A stretch of DNA of 8,633 nucleotides from an uncultured Collinsella sp. (GTDB lineage: Bacteria > Actinomycetota > Coriobacteriia > Coriobacteriales > Coriobacteriaceae), in NCBI GenBank assembly GCA_934630375.1, contig CAKTVQ010000042.1, forward strand, positions 1 through 8,633, in the 5' to 3' direction. The notes under the pieces are model-generated. The model was not told where the DNA came from, did no database searches, and worked only from the letters and a program-made list of their open reading frames with translations. Shown here piece by piece: positions 1 to 6,647 of the stretch (position 1 is the first letter of the stretch; each line of letters opens with the position of its first letter). The position numbers and the translations under genes are program-made.

Positions 1-93
1 GGCGGCTTCGGACCCGTCATGCCGCGGGCCGTTTGGGAGCCCGCTTTCGCGAGGCCCGGTCCCAGAGGCGGCGCCCGGGCCGGGCCACCGCCT

Positions 94-109
94 GCGGGGG
101 ATCCCCCGC
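94..109. repeat. perfect 16-bp palindrome
   Basis: GCGGGGGATCCCCCGC reads the same on both strands. It sits about 54 bases before the MobC-like start and may be a protein-binding or oriT-associated site. Confidence 0.5.
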
Positions 110-125
110 GCCCCTAGAGAGACGC

Positions 126-143
126 GCCCGCCGCGCGGCGGGC
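126..143. repeat. perfect 18-bp palindrome before the mob operon
   Basis: GCCCGCCGCGCGGCGGGC is a perfect palindrome ending 19 bases before the MobC-like start and just upstream of its Shine-Dalgarno sequence. It could be an operator for autoregulation by the ribbon-helix-helix protein encoded next, or part of oriT. Both ideas are inference from position. Confidence 0.45.
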
Positions 144-162
144 CCGAGGAAAGGAATCCGCC

Positions 163-609
163 ATGGAAGAGGAAGCCGGCGCCGCCAAAGGCAAGGAGCG
201 CCGCGTCACGTTCCGCATGGAGGGAGGCGACTACGACGCGCTCTGCGAGCGGTGCGAGCGCGCCGGCCTCAGCAAGTCAGAGTACCTGCGCTACCTCGTT
301 CGCATACCGCTGTCGACGGAGGCCAACGCTGGAGACGAGCACCGCATACTCGTGGACCGCAGGGCCCTTTGGTCGATGTCTCGGGAGCTCACGAAGTGGG
401 GCTACCACTACAACCAGGCAGTGCACGCGATGAACCTCATCAACTTCCACGCCCGCCACGGGCACGTCGACCGGGACCTCGTCGCGGAGAGCATCCCGAC
501 GATCGAGCGAGAGCTCGCCGACGTGAACGGCGCGGCCCGCGAGATGGCGGCGGAGCTCGGTCGCATCGGTGCCGACTCGCTCGTGGAGGGCTCGCCATGC
601 CGATCCTGA
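163..609 (+). CDS. mobC: MobC-like relaxosome accessory protein
   Basis: This 148-aa protein most likely helps the relaxase recognise and open the origin of transfer. Residues about 13-48 (RVTFRMEGGDYDALCERCER, then AGLSKSEYLRYLV) look like a ribbon-helix-helix DNA-binding segment. Residues about 70-95 (LWSMSRELTKWGYHYNQAVH) resemble the MobC signature, in which a conserved asparagine-glutamine pair follows a hydrophobic helix. The rest is a charged helix. The ATG at 163 is favoured by GAGGAAAGGA about eight bases upstream. The gene overlaps the relaxase by 13 bp, an arrangement typical of mobC-mobA pairs and indicating coupled translation. Function is assigned from motif and neighbour; the family is quite variable, so exact membership is less sure than the role. 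Confidence 0.75.
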   Translation: MEEEAGAAKGKERRVTFRMEGGDYDALCERCERAGLSKSEYLRYLVRIPLSTEANAGDEHRILVDRRALWSMSRELTKWGYHYNQAVHAMNLINFHARHGHVDRDLVAESIPTIERELADVNGAAREMAAELGRIGADSLVEGSPCRS

Positions 610-1868
610 AGCCGATAAGCGGCCACGGCTCGACGGGTGGCATCCGCCGCTACCTCGAGAAGGGAGGCCGCGCCCTGGCGCGCGACCTGTTCAACCTGAG
701 CTACGACGAGCGCGATGCCGGCGCACTGGGAAACGAGGCCAAGGAGGCCTGCGCCTGGGACGCCGAGATGGACGCCACGCGCGCCGCGTTCGGCACGGAC
801 GCACCCTGGAGGGGCAAGCCCGCGCGCACGTTCAAGCACTTCGTGCTCTCGCCGGACCCCGGCGACGACATCGACCTGGCGACGCTGCGCGAGCTCGCGT
901 GCTCGTGGGCGCTCAGGCACTTCGACGACCACGAGATCGCCATCGTCTACCACGACGACAACGCCCGCGGCATACCGCACGCGCACATCGTCGTGAACAA
1001 CGCCAACCTCCGCACCGGCTACCGCATGCAGACCCAGCACCCCGAGGACCTCAACCGAGACCTGCAGGACATGGCGCGCGAGCGCGGGCTGTCGGGGCTC
1101 TCCAACGACCGGGCGCCCGAATCTCCGTCGAAGGCGCGCGGGCATGCCGGCGCGGGCGGGCCCAGGAGCCGCAGGAGCGTCTACCTGGGCCGGGCCGAGA
1201 AGGAGATCATGCGCTCGGGCGGCTACTCGTGGGTCGGCGACATCCGCGCCCGCGTCGCGCTCGCCAAGACCACGGCGCGCGACGAGGCGGAGTTCCTCGG
1301 CATCCTCGACGCCCTGGGCGTGCACGTCGCCGACAACTCGGCCAAGGCGCGGCGGGACGACTGGGTGTTCAGCCTGGCAGAGGAACCGTCCAAGAAGGTA
1401 ACCGGCGAGCGCCTGGGGTTCGTCTACGGCAAGGAGATGCTGCGCCGGCGCTTCGAGCGCGAAGGCGCCTACCGCCCCACGGACGCGAGCGCCGCGCGGA
1501 TCCGCGAGGCCGCCGAGCGAGCCCTCGAGCTCAACGACCTCTCGGAGCTGAGCAGGCTCTCCTCGGCGCTCGAGACGTGCGCGAAGTTCGACGTCGAGTC
1601 CATCGAGGAGTTCGGGCTCAGGATGGCGACGCTCGAGCGGCGCGGCCAGGCGGGCGGCGAGGGATACCGTCGCCTCGAGGCCGCCCGCGCCTACATGGCC
1701 GAGAACGGGCTCATGCCGCTCAAGACCCGCTACGGGGACGGTGAAGGGCGCGACGATGCCAGCGGCAATTCGCGCCAGTGCCACCGAGCGGACGAGCAAC
1801 AGCGCATCCTCGCCGCCGAGCGGCAGCGGGCCCAGCAGGACCAGCGCAGGGAGAGGGGCCGGAGATGA
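597..1868 (+). CDS. relaxase / mobilization nuclease (PF03432-type)
   Basis: This 423-aa protein should nick one DNA strand at oriT and lead it into the recipient. The N-terminal domain (about 1-170) has the order expected for a VirD2/MobA-like relaxase: a likely catalytic tyrosine in IRRYL (Y19), a core strand FKHFVLSPDP (79-88), YHDDN (118-122) and the metal-binding HxH of IPHAHIVVNN (H128, H130). The C-terminal 250 residues are charged and helical, ending in a glutamine/arginine-rich tail, and carry no motif I recognise. The ATG at 597 lies inside the end of mobC; a longer open frame back to base 33 merely reads through mobC in the wrong frame. The stop overlaps the next gene as ATGA. Complete length and intact motifs suggest an active enzyme. 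Confidence 0.88.
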   Translation: MPILKPISGHGSTGGIRRYLEKGGRALARDLFNLSYDERDAGALGNEAKEACAWDAEMDATRAAFGTDAPWRGKPARTFKHFVLSPDPGDDIDLATLRELACSWALRHFDDHEIAIVYHDDNARGIPHAHIVVNNANLRTGYRMQTQHPEDLNRDLQDMARERGLSGLSNDRAPESPSKARGHAGAGGPRSRRSVYLGRAEKEIMRSGGYSWVGDIRARVALAKTTARDEAEFLGILDALGVHVADNSAKARRDDWVFSLAEEPSKKVTGERLGFVYGKEMLRRRFEREGAYRPTDASAARIREAAERALELNDLSELSRLSSALETCAKFDVESIEEFGLRMATLERRGQAGGEGYRRLEAARAYMAENGLMPLKTRYGDGEGRDDASGNSRQCHRADEQQRILAAERQRAQQDQRRERGRR

Positions 1869-2419
1869 TGGTGAGGATAGAGTACGAGGGCGGCAGGACG
1901 ACGCTGTTCGACACGCTCTCGTTCACGGAGGGGTCGCCGTTCTCCGGCGCGAACATGCTCACGGAGTTCGAGCTCGAGATGCGGGAGGAGCCCGAGAAGG
2001 GGCTCTGGCTCACGGCGAACTGGCACCAGGTGCGCGACGACTGGCGCGCCGACGCGCCCGCGGACGGGATACCGGCCGCGCGCAGGTCCCGCGGCTGGCG
2101 CTTCATGCTGGCCTCGGAGGCCGAGCTGGGGCGAGCCCGCCGCGTCCTGCTCGACGGCGACGAGGCGTTCGCCCGGGTGCGGGGATACCTGTGCGACGCG
2201 GCCGCGATCGGCGCCTGCTACCGCGAGCACGTGGGCCCTCCCTCAAAACCGCTGAAATCGCAGATAAGGGACCTGCAGCGCGCTCTGGGGAGGGCAGAGG
2301 TCCCGGGCGTGCCCGACGAGCTGGCGAGGCTGCTCGCGCAAGAGAAGGAGGAGGGCGCCGACGAGGGCGCCCGCAAGGTCAAGGAAGATTGGGGTGACGT
2401 CGATGAAGAGGCTTGGTAG
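1865..2419 (+). CDS. hypothetical protein of the mob operon
   Basis: A 184-aa protein that I do not recognise. Its start overlaps the relaxase stop by four bases (ATGA), with a second ATG directly after and GGGAGAGGGG upstream as ribosome binding site, so it is clearly in the mobilization operon. The N-terminal half (MMVRIEYEGGRTTLFDTLSF onward) looks like beta strands, followed by tryptophan-containing stretches around residues 52-82. The last 50 residues are highly charged, probably helical, and end in an acidic tail (DVDEEAW). No signal peptide or membrane segment is seen. It is probably a soluble cargo or accessory protein of the element; a role in conjugation is inferred only from position. 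Confidence 0.7.
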   Translation: MMVRIEYEGGRTTLFDTLSFTEGSPFSGANMLTEFELEMREEPEKGLWLTANWHQVRDDWRADAPADGIPAARRSRGWRFMLASEAELGRARRVLLDGDEAFARVRGYLCDAAAIGACYREHVGPPSKPLKSQIRDLQRALGRAEVPGVPDELARLLAQEKEEGADEGARKVKEDWGDVDEEAW

Positions 2420-2498
2420 GTTCCTCATGGCGGCGCTTAAGGTCACGGTGGGCTTTTTCGTCTGGCTGTTCCGCGCCGTGTTCAAGTGGGTGATGTAG
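2403..2498 (+). CDS. 31-aa basic membrane peptide
   Basis: A short open frame overlapping the end of the preceding gene by 17 bp. The 31-residue product starts MKRLGRFLMAALK, continues with a strongly hydrophobic stretch (VTVGFFVWLF) and ends RAVFKWVM. It carries about six positive and no negative charges, so it would be a single membrane-inserted or amphipathic helix. GGGGTGA lies about seven bases before the ATG, a moderate ribosome binding site. It ends just before the operon terminator. Function is unknown; a small membrane regulator, a toxin-like peptide or a transfer accessory are all possible. Confidence 0.5.
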   Translation: MKRLGRFLMAALKVTVGFFVWLFRAVFKWVM

Positions 2499-2499
2499 T

Positions 2500-2530
2500 A
2501 AGAGGCGGGCAATTGCCCGCCTCTTTGTCT
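2500..2530. terminator. terminator between convergent transcription units
   Basis: Bases 2500-2525 form a perfect palindrome of two 13-base arms (AAGAGGCGGGCAA and its complement). On the plus strand it is followed by TTTGTCTTT, fitting an intrinsic terminator for the mob operon. The leftward reading frame of the cargo stops at 2534, so the same hairpin probably also ends leftward transcription, although the U-tract on that side is poor. Confidence 0.85.
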
Positions 2531-2533
2531 TTC

Positions 2534-3019
2534 CTAATCTGTCTGATCGTCGATGAGCCAGCAGTCGGTCCCATCAGTGAGCAGCGTCCTGGCTGACCGG
2601 GATACCGCCGCGATGCGTTGGATTTTGCCTTTTCGATCTTCGGCCTCGGACCTCAGCTTCGACTCTCCGGAGCGTAGGCTCGCGCGCATCTCAACCTTAG
2701 CTTCGAGGAGTTGCTCTTTTGCAGCGGCTCTGGGGGTCTGAGAGATCAGCCTCTTGAGGGCGTTTCCCTGGGCTCCGCGAGGAAGCGCGATGGGCGTCCC
2801 TTTCATGCCCCCGATCTTCATCTCCATGAGCGCTGCGAGGACCTGCCTCTTTTTCAGAAAGCCCTGAGATTTGTCCAGGATCCGCTGTTCTTCGATGAGG
2901 GCGCTGCGGTCGTCCATGCTGCCGTCGTAGTACATGCGCGTCATGGCGAGCGCCGACAGGGCCTGGAGGCACCCCCCTCGAGGCCTTTTGTCTCCATTCT
3001 GGGAATATATCCTGCTCAT
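2534..3019 (-). pseudogene. 3' fragment of the interrupted helical partner gene
   Basis: The open frame gives 161 aa. Only the part after about base 2976 (from CLQALSALAM to the end, roughly 146 aa) looks native; the first 15 or so residues (MSRIYSQNGDKRP) come from the inserted DNA. The fragment is helical and charged, with no membrane segment and no motif I recognise. It continues the 5' fragment at 7362-6640: joining them at the shared GGGGTGC restores EAQLG-CLQAL in one frame, in a protein of about 385 aa. The ATG at 3019 is six bases after the msr(D) stop, so a chimeric C-terminal piece may be translated by coupling. Read alone, it would be annotated as a hypothetical protein. The split-gene reading is inference from frame, strand and junction repeat. 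Confidence 0.65.
2969..2976. repeat. direct repeat at left junction of the resistance insert
   Basis: GCACCCCC occurs here (part of a run of six C) and again at 6640-6647. The two copies mark the places where the split gene's reading frame is lost on either side of the mef-msr(D) segment, so they may be a target-site duplication or a short-homology recombination joint. Confidence 0.5.
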
Positions 3020-3025
3020 TTAGGG

Positions 3026-4495
3026 TTATTCGCGCTGAAAGATTTTGACTAGCTTGGTGTCCTTTATTTCGTAGACAATGTCTGCGACGTTCTCGACCAG
3101 CCTCTTATCGTGGGAGACGAACACTATCGTTCCGGCATAGGCGCTCATCATCTGCTCGAGGGCTTCGGCGCTCTTGATGTCCAGGTAATTTCCAGGCTCG
3201 TCCATGAGCAAGATGTTGTATCTGCCCAGCAGCATCTTCGCGAGTAGCAGCTTGATGACTTCGCCTCCCGAGAGAACGCCAACGTCCTTTGTCAGGTCGC
3301 GCGGTCCGATTCCCATAGAGGCGAGGATGCCTCGAATTTCGGTCATGCTGTACTCGCAACCATTCTGCATGAACGAGATCACAGACTGGCGGGCGTCGAA
3401 CTTGTAGCCTGTCTGTTCGAAGTAGCCGATCTCTGCTTTGGGAGAGATGTTGATACCGTCGGCGCGTCGAACGATTGCCTTCAGCAGGCTGGTCTTTCCT
3501 GTGCCGTTGCCACCGGTGATGGCCACTTTGGCACCGAGCGGTATCTCGAATTTCGCGTGGTCATAGAGCACGCAGTTGCCGAAGCTCAAGCTGAAATCAT
3601 CTGCCGAGATGGGAAATTTGCTGTGCAGTTCCAGGGCCTTGCTCTGGCGGAAGCGCACGGCGCGAATGCTATCTGGGGCCTCGATCCCTTCGAGCGCTTC
3701 GAGGCGCTTCTCCATGTTCTTAGCTGCCTGATGCATTTTCTTCTGCTTGGTGCCGGTTGTTTTCTGATGCCCCAAGCGACCTGCATACTCGTTGCTTTTT
3801 TTCGCACCCTTCCGCTTGGCGTCGACCTGCCGTGCTTTTTTCCGCTGTTTTTCGATGGCGGCTTCGAGGCGATCGCGCTCGCGCATCGCCTCTTCGTATC
3901 GAGTCGCCTGAGCTTTGCGCTCTTCTTCTTTCTGTCGCAGATAGTCGGAGTAGTCACCCCAGAATTCGGAAATACCGCCGTCTTTGAGCTCCCAGATCTT
4001 GTCTACCACCTGGTCGAGAAAATGACGGTCATGGCTCACGATGAGCAGGGCCCCATCAAATGCCTTGAGTTGTCCGACGAGAAGGCGGATGCCGTCTTGG
4101 TCGAGGTGGCTCGTAGGCTCGTCGGCGAAGATCGCGCTTGCATGCTGGGAGAGCGCAGAGGCAATCTTGGCGCGTGTTTCCTCCCCGCCGCTCATCGTCT
4201 CCTGCGCCACTTCGGCGACGTTGAGACGGGAGAGCATCTCGCCGCTGTCCTGAGCCGCATCAAGGTCGAGTTCGTCGAGCTGGCCGATGAGGGCAATGCT
4301 GCCGAAGCGCCTGACGTCGGCGTCCGCAATGGTAAGATTGCCGCTCAGGATTTTTAGCAGGCTGGTTTTGCCTGCGCCGTTGTCTCCTACCAAGCCGATG
4401 CGATCGTAGGGGTAGATTTCCAACTCTTCGATGTCCAGAATATCGCGGCCTGCATATTCCAAAAAGATGTCTTTAGCTTTGACTATGAGTTCCAT
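3026..4495 (-). CDS. msr(D)-like: Msr(D)-like ABC-F ribosomal protection protein
   Basis: A 489-aa soluble ABC-F ATPase that most likely binds the ribosome and dislodges macrolides. Two ABC domains are complete: Walker [10 protein letters not shown] (37-45), signature MSGGEE (101-106), Walker B AIFADEP (121-127) and switch SHD (154-156); then Walker [10 protein letters not shown] (328-336), signature LSGGE (408-412), Walker B ILLMDEP (428-434) and SHD (461-463). The charged linker (about 185-285) is the drug-interaction arm region. Length and many stretches ([30 protein letters not shown]) closely follow streptococcal Msr(D), about 487 aa. The ATG at 4495 is chosen because AAGGTGG lies eight bases upstream and the family begins MEL; an in-frame ATG 16 codons earlier lacks a binding site. 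It follows mef by 260 bp in the same orientation, as in mef-msr(D) operons. Confidence 0.93.
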   Translation of the reverse strand: MELIVKAKDIFLEYAGRDILDIEELEIYPYDRIGLVGDNGAGKTSLLKILSGNLTIADADVRRFGSIALIGQLDELDLDAAQDSGEMLSRLNVAEVAQETMSGGEETRAKIASALSQHASAIFADEPTSHLDQDGIRLLVGQLKAFDGALLIVSHDRHFLDQVVDKIWELKDGGISEFWGDYSDYLRQKEEERKAQATRYEEAMRERDRLEAAIEKQRKKARQVDAKRKGAKKSNEYAGRLGHQKTTGTKQKKMHQAAKNMEKRLEALEGIEAPDSIRAVRFRQSKALELHSKFPISADDFSLSFGNCVLYDHAKFEIPLGAKVAITGGNGTGKTSLLKAIVRRADGINISPKAEIGYFEQTGYKFDARQSVISFMQNGCEYSMTEIRGILASMGIGPRDLTKDVGVLSGGEVIKLLLAKMLLGRYNILLMDEPGNYLDIKSAEALEQMMSAYAGTIVFVSHDKRLVENVADIVYEIKDTKLVKIFQRE

Positions 4496-4755
4496 AAGTT
4501 GAACCACCTTTTGTGTATTGTCGTTTTCTGGAAGCGCAGCCATGCCAATAAAGAATCGTTCACGTCGATTTTTCGCCTTTGCCCGATTGCCGGCGTGAGC
4601 GTTTTGGCCTTGCGCAAGCCGGCAAATCCGAAAATGATAGTTGGCGGCGAATAAGGAGCGCGATGTGGGATGTCGGCGCAATACCTCGTCGTCGCAAGGG
4701 CTTGAAGGCTGACGCGCGAACCGATGGCTGCCGCCTCTTTTTTCGAATGCTTGGG
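4496..4755 (-). promoter_or_regulatory. mef-msr(D) spacer with stem-loop, candidate attenuator
   Basis: This 260-base spacer holds no supported gene. On the transcribed strand TTGCCGGC (4625-4618) can pair with GCCGGCAA (4594-4587), an 8-bp stem whose loop contains the palindrome CTTGCGCAAG. The same left arm can instead pair as TTTGCC with GGCAAA just beyond the right arm, so the structures compete. In streptococci msr(D) has its own leader peptide and attenuator here. I see no obvious leader with a good binding site; the only ATG is in frame with msr(D). Confidence 0.4.
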
Positions 4756-6042
4756 CTATTGAATCCGCCCGGAATCTCTTTTCCCCACGTTTCGGACGCT
4801 CGGAGCGAGAAGCATCGCCATCGCAAGCAGTACCATGGTCGCTCCAGAGCCGACGAACCATAACGGAGCTCCGAGCAGGTCCGCAAAAACGGAGGGGGCT
4901 GCGAGGCCCATGGGCATGGCCCACGCCATGATGGTTCCGTAGAGGCCGAAAACGCGGCCTAGGTACTCAGGAGGTATCTGCTCCTGCATAAGGGCAGTCT
5001 GGGTTCCCGCGTACAGCGGGGAGCATGCGCCCATAAGAAAGCTCGCCGGCAGGAAAGCGGCGAACAGCGACGGGCCGAGCGATCCGGATGCGATTGCGAC
5101 GACGCCGAAGCCGGCGATCGCGGCGACCATGGTGAGCGACCTATTGCGGAACCCTCCCGTGGCCGCCAAGATGCCGGACCCAGCCAGCATGCCTGCAGAA
5201 AAAAGGATTTCCGCCAAAGCGGCATCCCCCGTGCTACCGCCAAAATGTCCCAAGGTCATTATTGGGAACAATGCCGCGAGCGGAGAGAACGCGAAAGCGA
5301 AGACGAACCCGCACCAAAGAAGGGCGAACAGCCCCCTGTATCCCCTGATCAGCTTGTAGCCGTCCGAAATCTCAGAGAAGAGCTCTCGAACCTTATTGGA
5401 AAAGGGCAAGCTGCGGTCGGCTTCGTCGAGTCCCCCTGCGTCTATCTGTGCGGCGAGGACGGCTAAAGAAGCGAAAAGCGCCCCCAGCACGTCGAGGACA
5501 ATCATAGCGGTAATGCCCGCCACGGGATAAATCACTGCCGCGAGCGCGGCGCCAAGAATGTATCCGCCGGACTGAATCGCCTGAGTCACCCCCGATAGGC
5601 GAACGAGATGCTCTGGCGGGGCGAGATGGGGCGTGAGGGATTGGGAGGCTGGCGTGTAGAACGAAGTGCCAACTGCACGGAGAAACAGGGCGATGAGAAT
5701 TAGCCATGCAGGTAAGCTGCCGGCCAACGAGGCAATCGTCAAGGCGGCGCCCACCGCGGCAATGAAGAGGTCGGTGCCGATGAGGACACGTTTCAAAGGC
5801 AGTCTGTCGACAAGGGCGCCCGCAAGGATTCCGAACAAAGCAATCGGCAGAAAGCCTGCCAGCGATGCTAAGGAGAGGAGGGAAGATGATCCTGTCGTGA
5901 GGGCGATATGCCAAATGAGACCCATTTGGAGAATCGAGCTCGTCAATGTCGACACGAGCTCCCCGCCCCATACGAAACAAAGCTTGAATTGCCATGAATG
6001 GCACAGCAGAGCAGACCTGCGCCGAGAGGTTTCAAACATCAT
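4756..6042 (-). CDS. mef-like: Mef-like MFS macrolide efflux pump
   Basis: A 428-aa major facilitator with about twelve hydrophobic segments, expected to export macrolides at the cytoplasmic membrane using the proton gradient. The loop between helices 2 and 3 has the MFS motif [11 protein letters not shown]. Several stretches follow Mef(A) closely, including [19 protein letters not shown], the [13 protein letters not shown] region and [12 protein letters not shown], and the length is near the 405 aa of Mef(A). The start is uncertain. Tandem ATGs at 6042 and 6039 are preferred because they give an N-terminus closest to Mef(A), yet neither has a good Shine-Dalgarno sequence; a TTG at 6072 is also open. 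A strong promoter and leader peptide lie upstream and msr(D) follows, so the two probably form one inducible operon. Substrate range is inferred from similarity. Confidence 0.9.
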   Translation of the reverse strand: MMFETSRRRSALLCHSWQFKLCFVWGGELVSTLTSSILQMGLIWHIALTTGSSSLLSLASLAGFLPIALFGILAGALVDRLPLKRVLIGTDLFIAAVGAALTIASLAGSLPAWLILIALFLRAVGTSFYTPASQSLTPHLAPPEHLVRLSGVTQAIQSGGYILGAALAAVIYPVAGITAMIVLDVLGALFASLAVLAAQIDAGGLDEADRSLPFSNKVRELFSEISDGYKLIRGYRGLFALLWCGFVFAFAFSPLAALFPIMTLGHFGGSTGDAALAEILFSAGMLAGSGILAATGGFRNRSLTMVAAIAGFGVVAIASGSLGPSLFAAFLPASFLMGACSPLYAGTQTALMQEQIPPEYLGRVFGLYGTIMAWAMPMGLAAPSVFADLLGAPLWFVGSGATMVLLAMAMLLAPSVRNVGKRDSGRIQ

Positions 6043-6061
6043 GGTTATGTCCAATCGTGGA

Positions 6062-6111
6062 ATGGCGTGCAAAACAGCGCGACGCCATAACAGCGCCGCT
6101 TTTTAGGCGCT
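6062..6111 (-). promoter_or_regulatory. competing stem-loops before mef, candidate attenuator
   Basis: On the transcribed strand AGCGCC (6111-6106), inside the last codons of the leader peptide, pairs with GGCGCT (6097-6092). ATGGCGT (6088-6082) pairs with ACGCCAT (6068-6062) around a 13-nt loop. The first arm also contains AGCGC, which can pair with GCGCT in that loop, so the folds exclude one another. A ribosome stalled on the leader would cover the first arm. There is no U-tract, so control of translation or of a non-canonical terminator is more likely than a plain intrinsic terminator. This is inference from sequence pairing only. Confidence 0.45.
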
Positions 6112-6138
6112 CATCCACGTGCGGAAAAGACCAACCAC
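6103..6138 (-). CDS. leader peptide of the mef operon
   Basis: Eleven codons from GTG to TAA would encode MVGLFRTWMSA. The best ribosome binding site of the cargo, AAAGGAGG, lies six bases before the GTG and serves no other plausible start. The frame starts about 35 nt after the expected transcription start and ends 60 nt before the mef ATG, with stem-loops over its last codons. Streptococcal mef(A) and many erm genes have such leaders, on which macrolide-bound ribosomes stall. This peptide lacks the RLR motif of the streptococcal MTASMRLR leader; its arginine-threonine-tryptophan segment is the most likely stall region. A frame starting at the GTG five bases earlier is too close to the binding site. 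Confidence 0.6.
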   Translation of the reverse strand: MVGLFRTWMSA

Positions 6139-6178
6139 GACACCCCTCCTTTGTTAATTCGGTCTGGCAAACCATGTA

Positions 6179-6208
6179 ATATTAACGAGGCTTGAGTTTG
6201 CCTGTCAA
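6179..6208 (-). promoter_or_regulatory. promoter of the mef-msr(D) operon
   Basis: A consensus -35 box TTGACA (6208-6203) is followed after 18 bases by TAATAT (6184-6179), matching four of six positions of the -10 consensus. Transcription would start near 6172, giving a leader of about 130 nt before mef that contains the short leader peptide and the stem-loops. Confidence 0.7.
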
Positions 6209-6639
6209 GAATCGACCATCGGAAAGGGCAATCCTCTCTGGCCATTCGATTCCTTTTGTATCTATGGCTGCATTTACGTTATGTGGTTATTTATTTCGTT
6301 AGAATTCCCAAGCAAAACGCTTTTATGCACCATGTCTGCGCAAGCGAGAAAAGCCATTTCTAAGCCTCGGTCCACGAAAATGTCAACTTGGCTTTTCATT
6401 GAGCCGATACTTCCAACACCGCTGAAAACGAACCAAACGCGTAGCTCTTGCGTGTCCGCAACTCGCACCATCAAAGTATGCAAGCATCCTGATGAGCAGG
6501 ATAGCCTCTGATCGTCTGTATCTCAATTCGGAACAAAGATCCTGGGAAAAAGGGGATGCGGCGCCGAACGCGAACAATGTGTGTACGCTGTCGAGAAATG
6601 AGGCGCGCGCCGAGAAACCGGTGGTCCATACTCCACGCC
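6209..6639. other. insert DNA upstream of mef, no supported gene
   Basis: About 430 bases between the insert edge and the mef promoter. On the minus strand a 69-codon open frame (6483-6274) starts only with TTG, has no binding site, and reads RVADTQELRVWFVFSG before stopping about 65 bases ahead of the promoter. Its codon choice looks coding-like, so it may be the end of a lost gene, but I recognise no family. A second TTGACA with a TAGAAA box 18 bases later lies inside it (about 6380-6351). The partner gene's frame also stays open to 6383 through here, but that part no longer reads as native protein. Confidence 0.4.
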
Positions 6640-6647
6640 GCACCCCC
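6640..6647. repeat. direct repeat at right junction of the resistance insert
   Basis: The second copy of GCACCCCC, here with five C. On the minus strand it follows the codons for EAQL of the split partner gene, and the sequence beyond it no longer continues that protein. Confidence 0.5.

Larger units (their letters stand above)
1..162. other. palindrome-rich leader of the mob operon, candidate oriT
   Basis: No gene is supported in this stretch, which lies directly upstream of the MobC/relaxase pair where many mobilizable elements keep their origin of transfer. It contains three clear inverted repeats: GCGGGC/GCCCGC at 24-29 and 39-44 with a 9-nt loop followed by TTT, a perfect 16-bp palindrome GCGGGGGATCCCCCGC at 94-109, and a perfect 18-bp palindrome at 126-143. 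The first could instead be a weak terminator of a gene to the left. Calling it oriT is inference from position and symmetry; no nick site can be recognised. Confidence 0.35.
2977..6643. mobile_element. mef-msr(D) resistance insert without visible mobility gene
   Basis: A roughly 3.67-kb segment separates two same-strand halves of one gene and carries the complete mef and msr(D) genes with their control regions. Both edges share GCACCCCC. No transposase, integrase, resolvase or convincing terminal inverted repeat was found, so it either moved with outside help or is the trimmed remnant of a larger element. The streptococcal mega element is a known precedent for mef-msr(D) DNA inserted into genes without its own transposase. 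Exact ends are uncertain by a few bases because the junctions fall in G/C runs. Confidence 0.6.

Noticed and set aside
408..1799. 463-codon minus-strand open frame across the mob genes
   Set aside because: It lies antisense to the relaxase and mobC, which have clear motifs; long antisense frames are expected at this GC content.
3557..4357. 266-codon plus-strand frame
   Set aside because: It is antisense to the msr(D)-like gene, which has complete ABC motifs.
4496..4924. Long N-terminal extension of the ABC-F protein
   Set aside because: The extra 143 residues overlap the end of mef and read as low-quality arginine-rich sequence; the strong binding site and the family start both support the ATG at 4495.
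6274..6483. Orphan frame as the true C-terminus of the partner protein after a second frameshift near 6465
   Set aside because: It would need another indel, while the 3' fragment at 2976-2534 continues the protein in frame across a shared junction repeat.
2977..6639. Terminal inverted repeats of the resistance insert
   Set aside because: The two ends, starting CTCGAGGCC and GGCGTGGAG when read inward, show no convincing inverted match.
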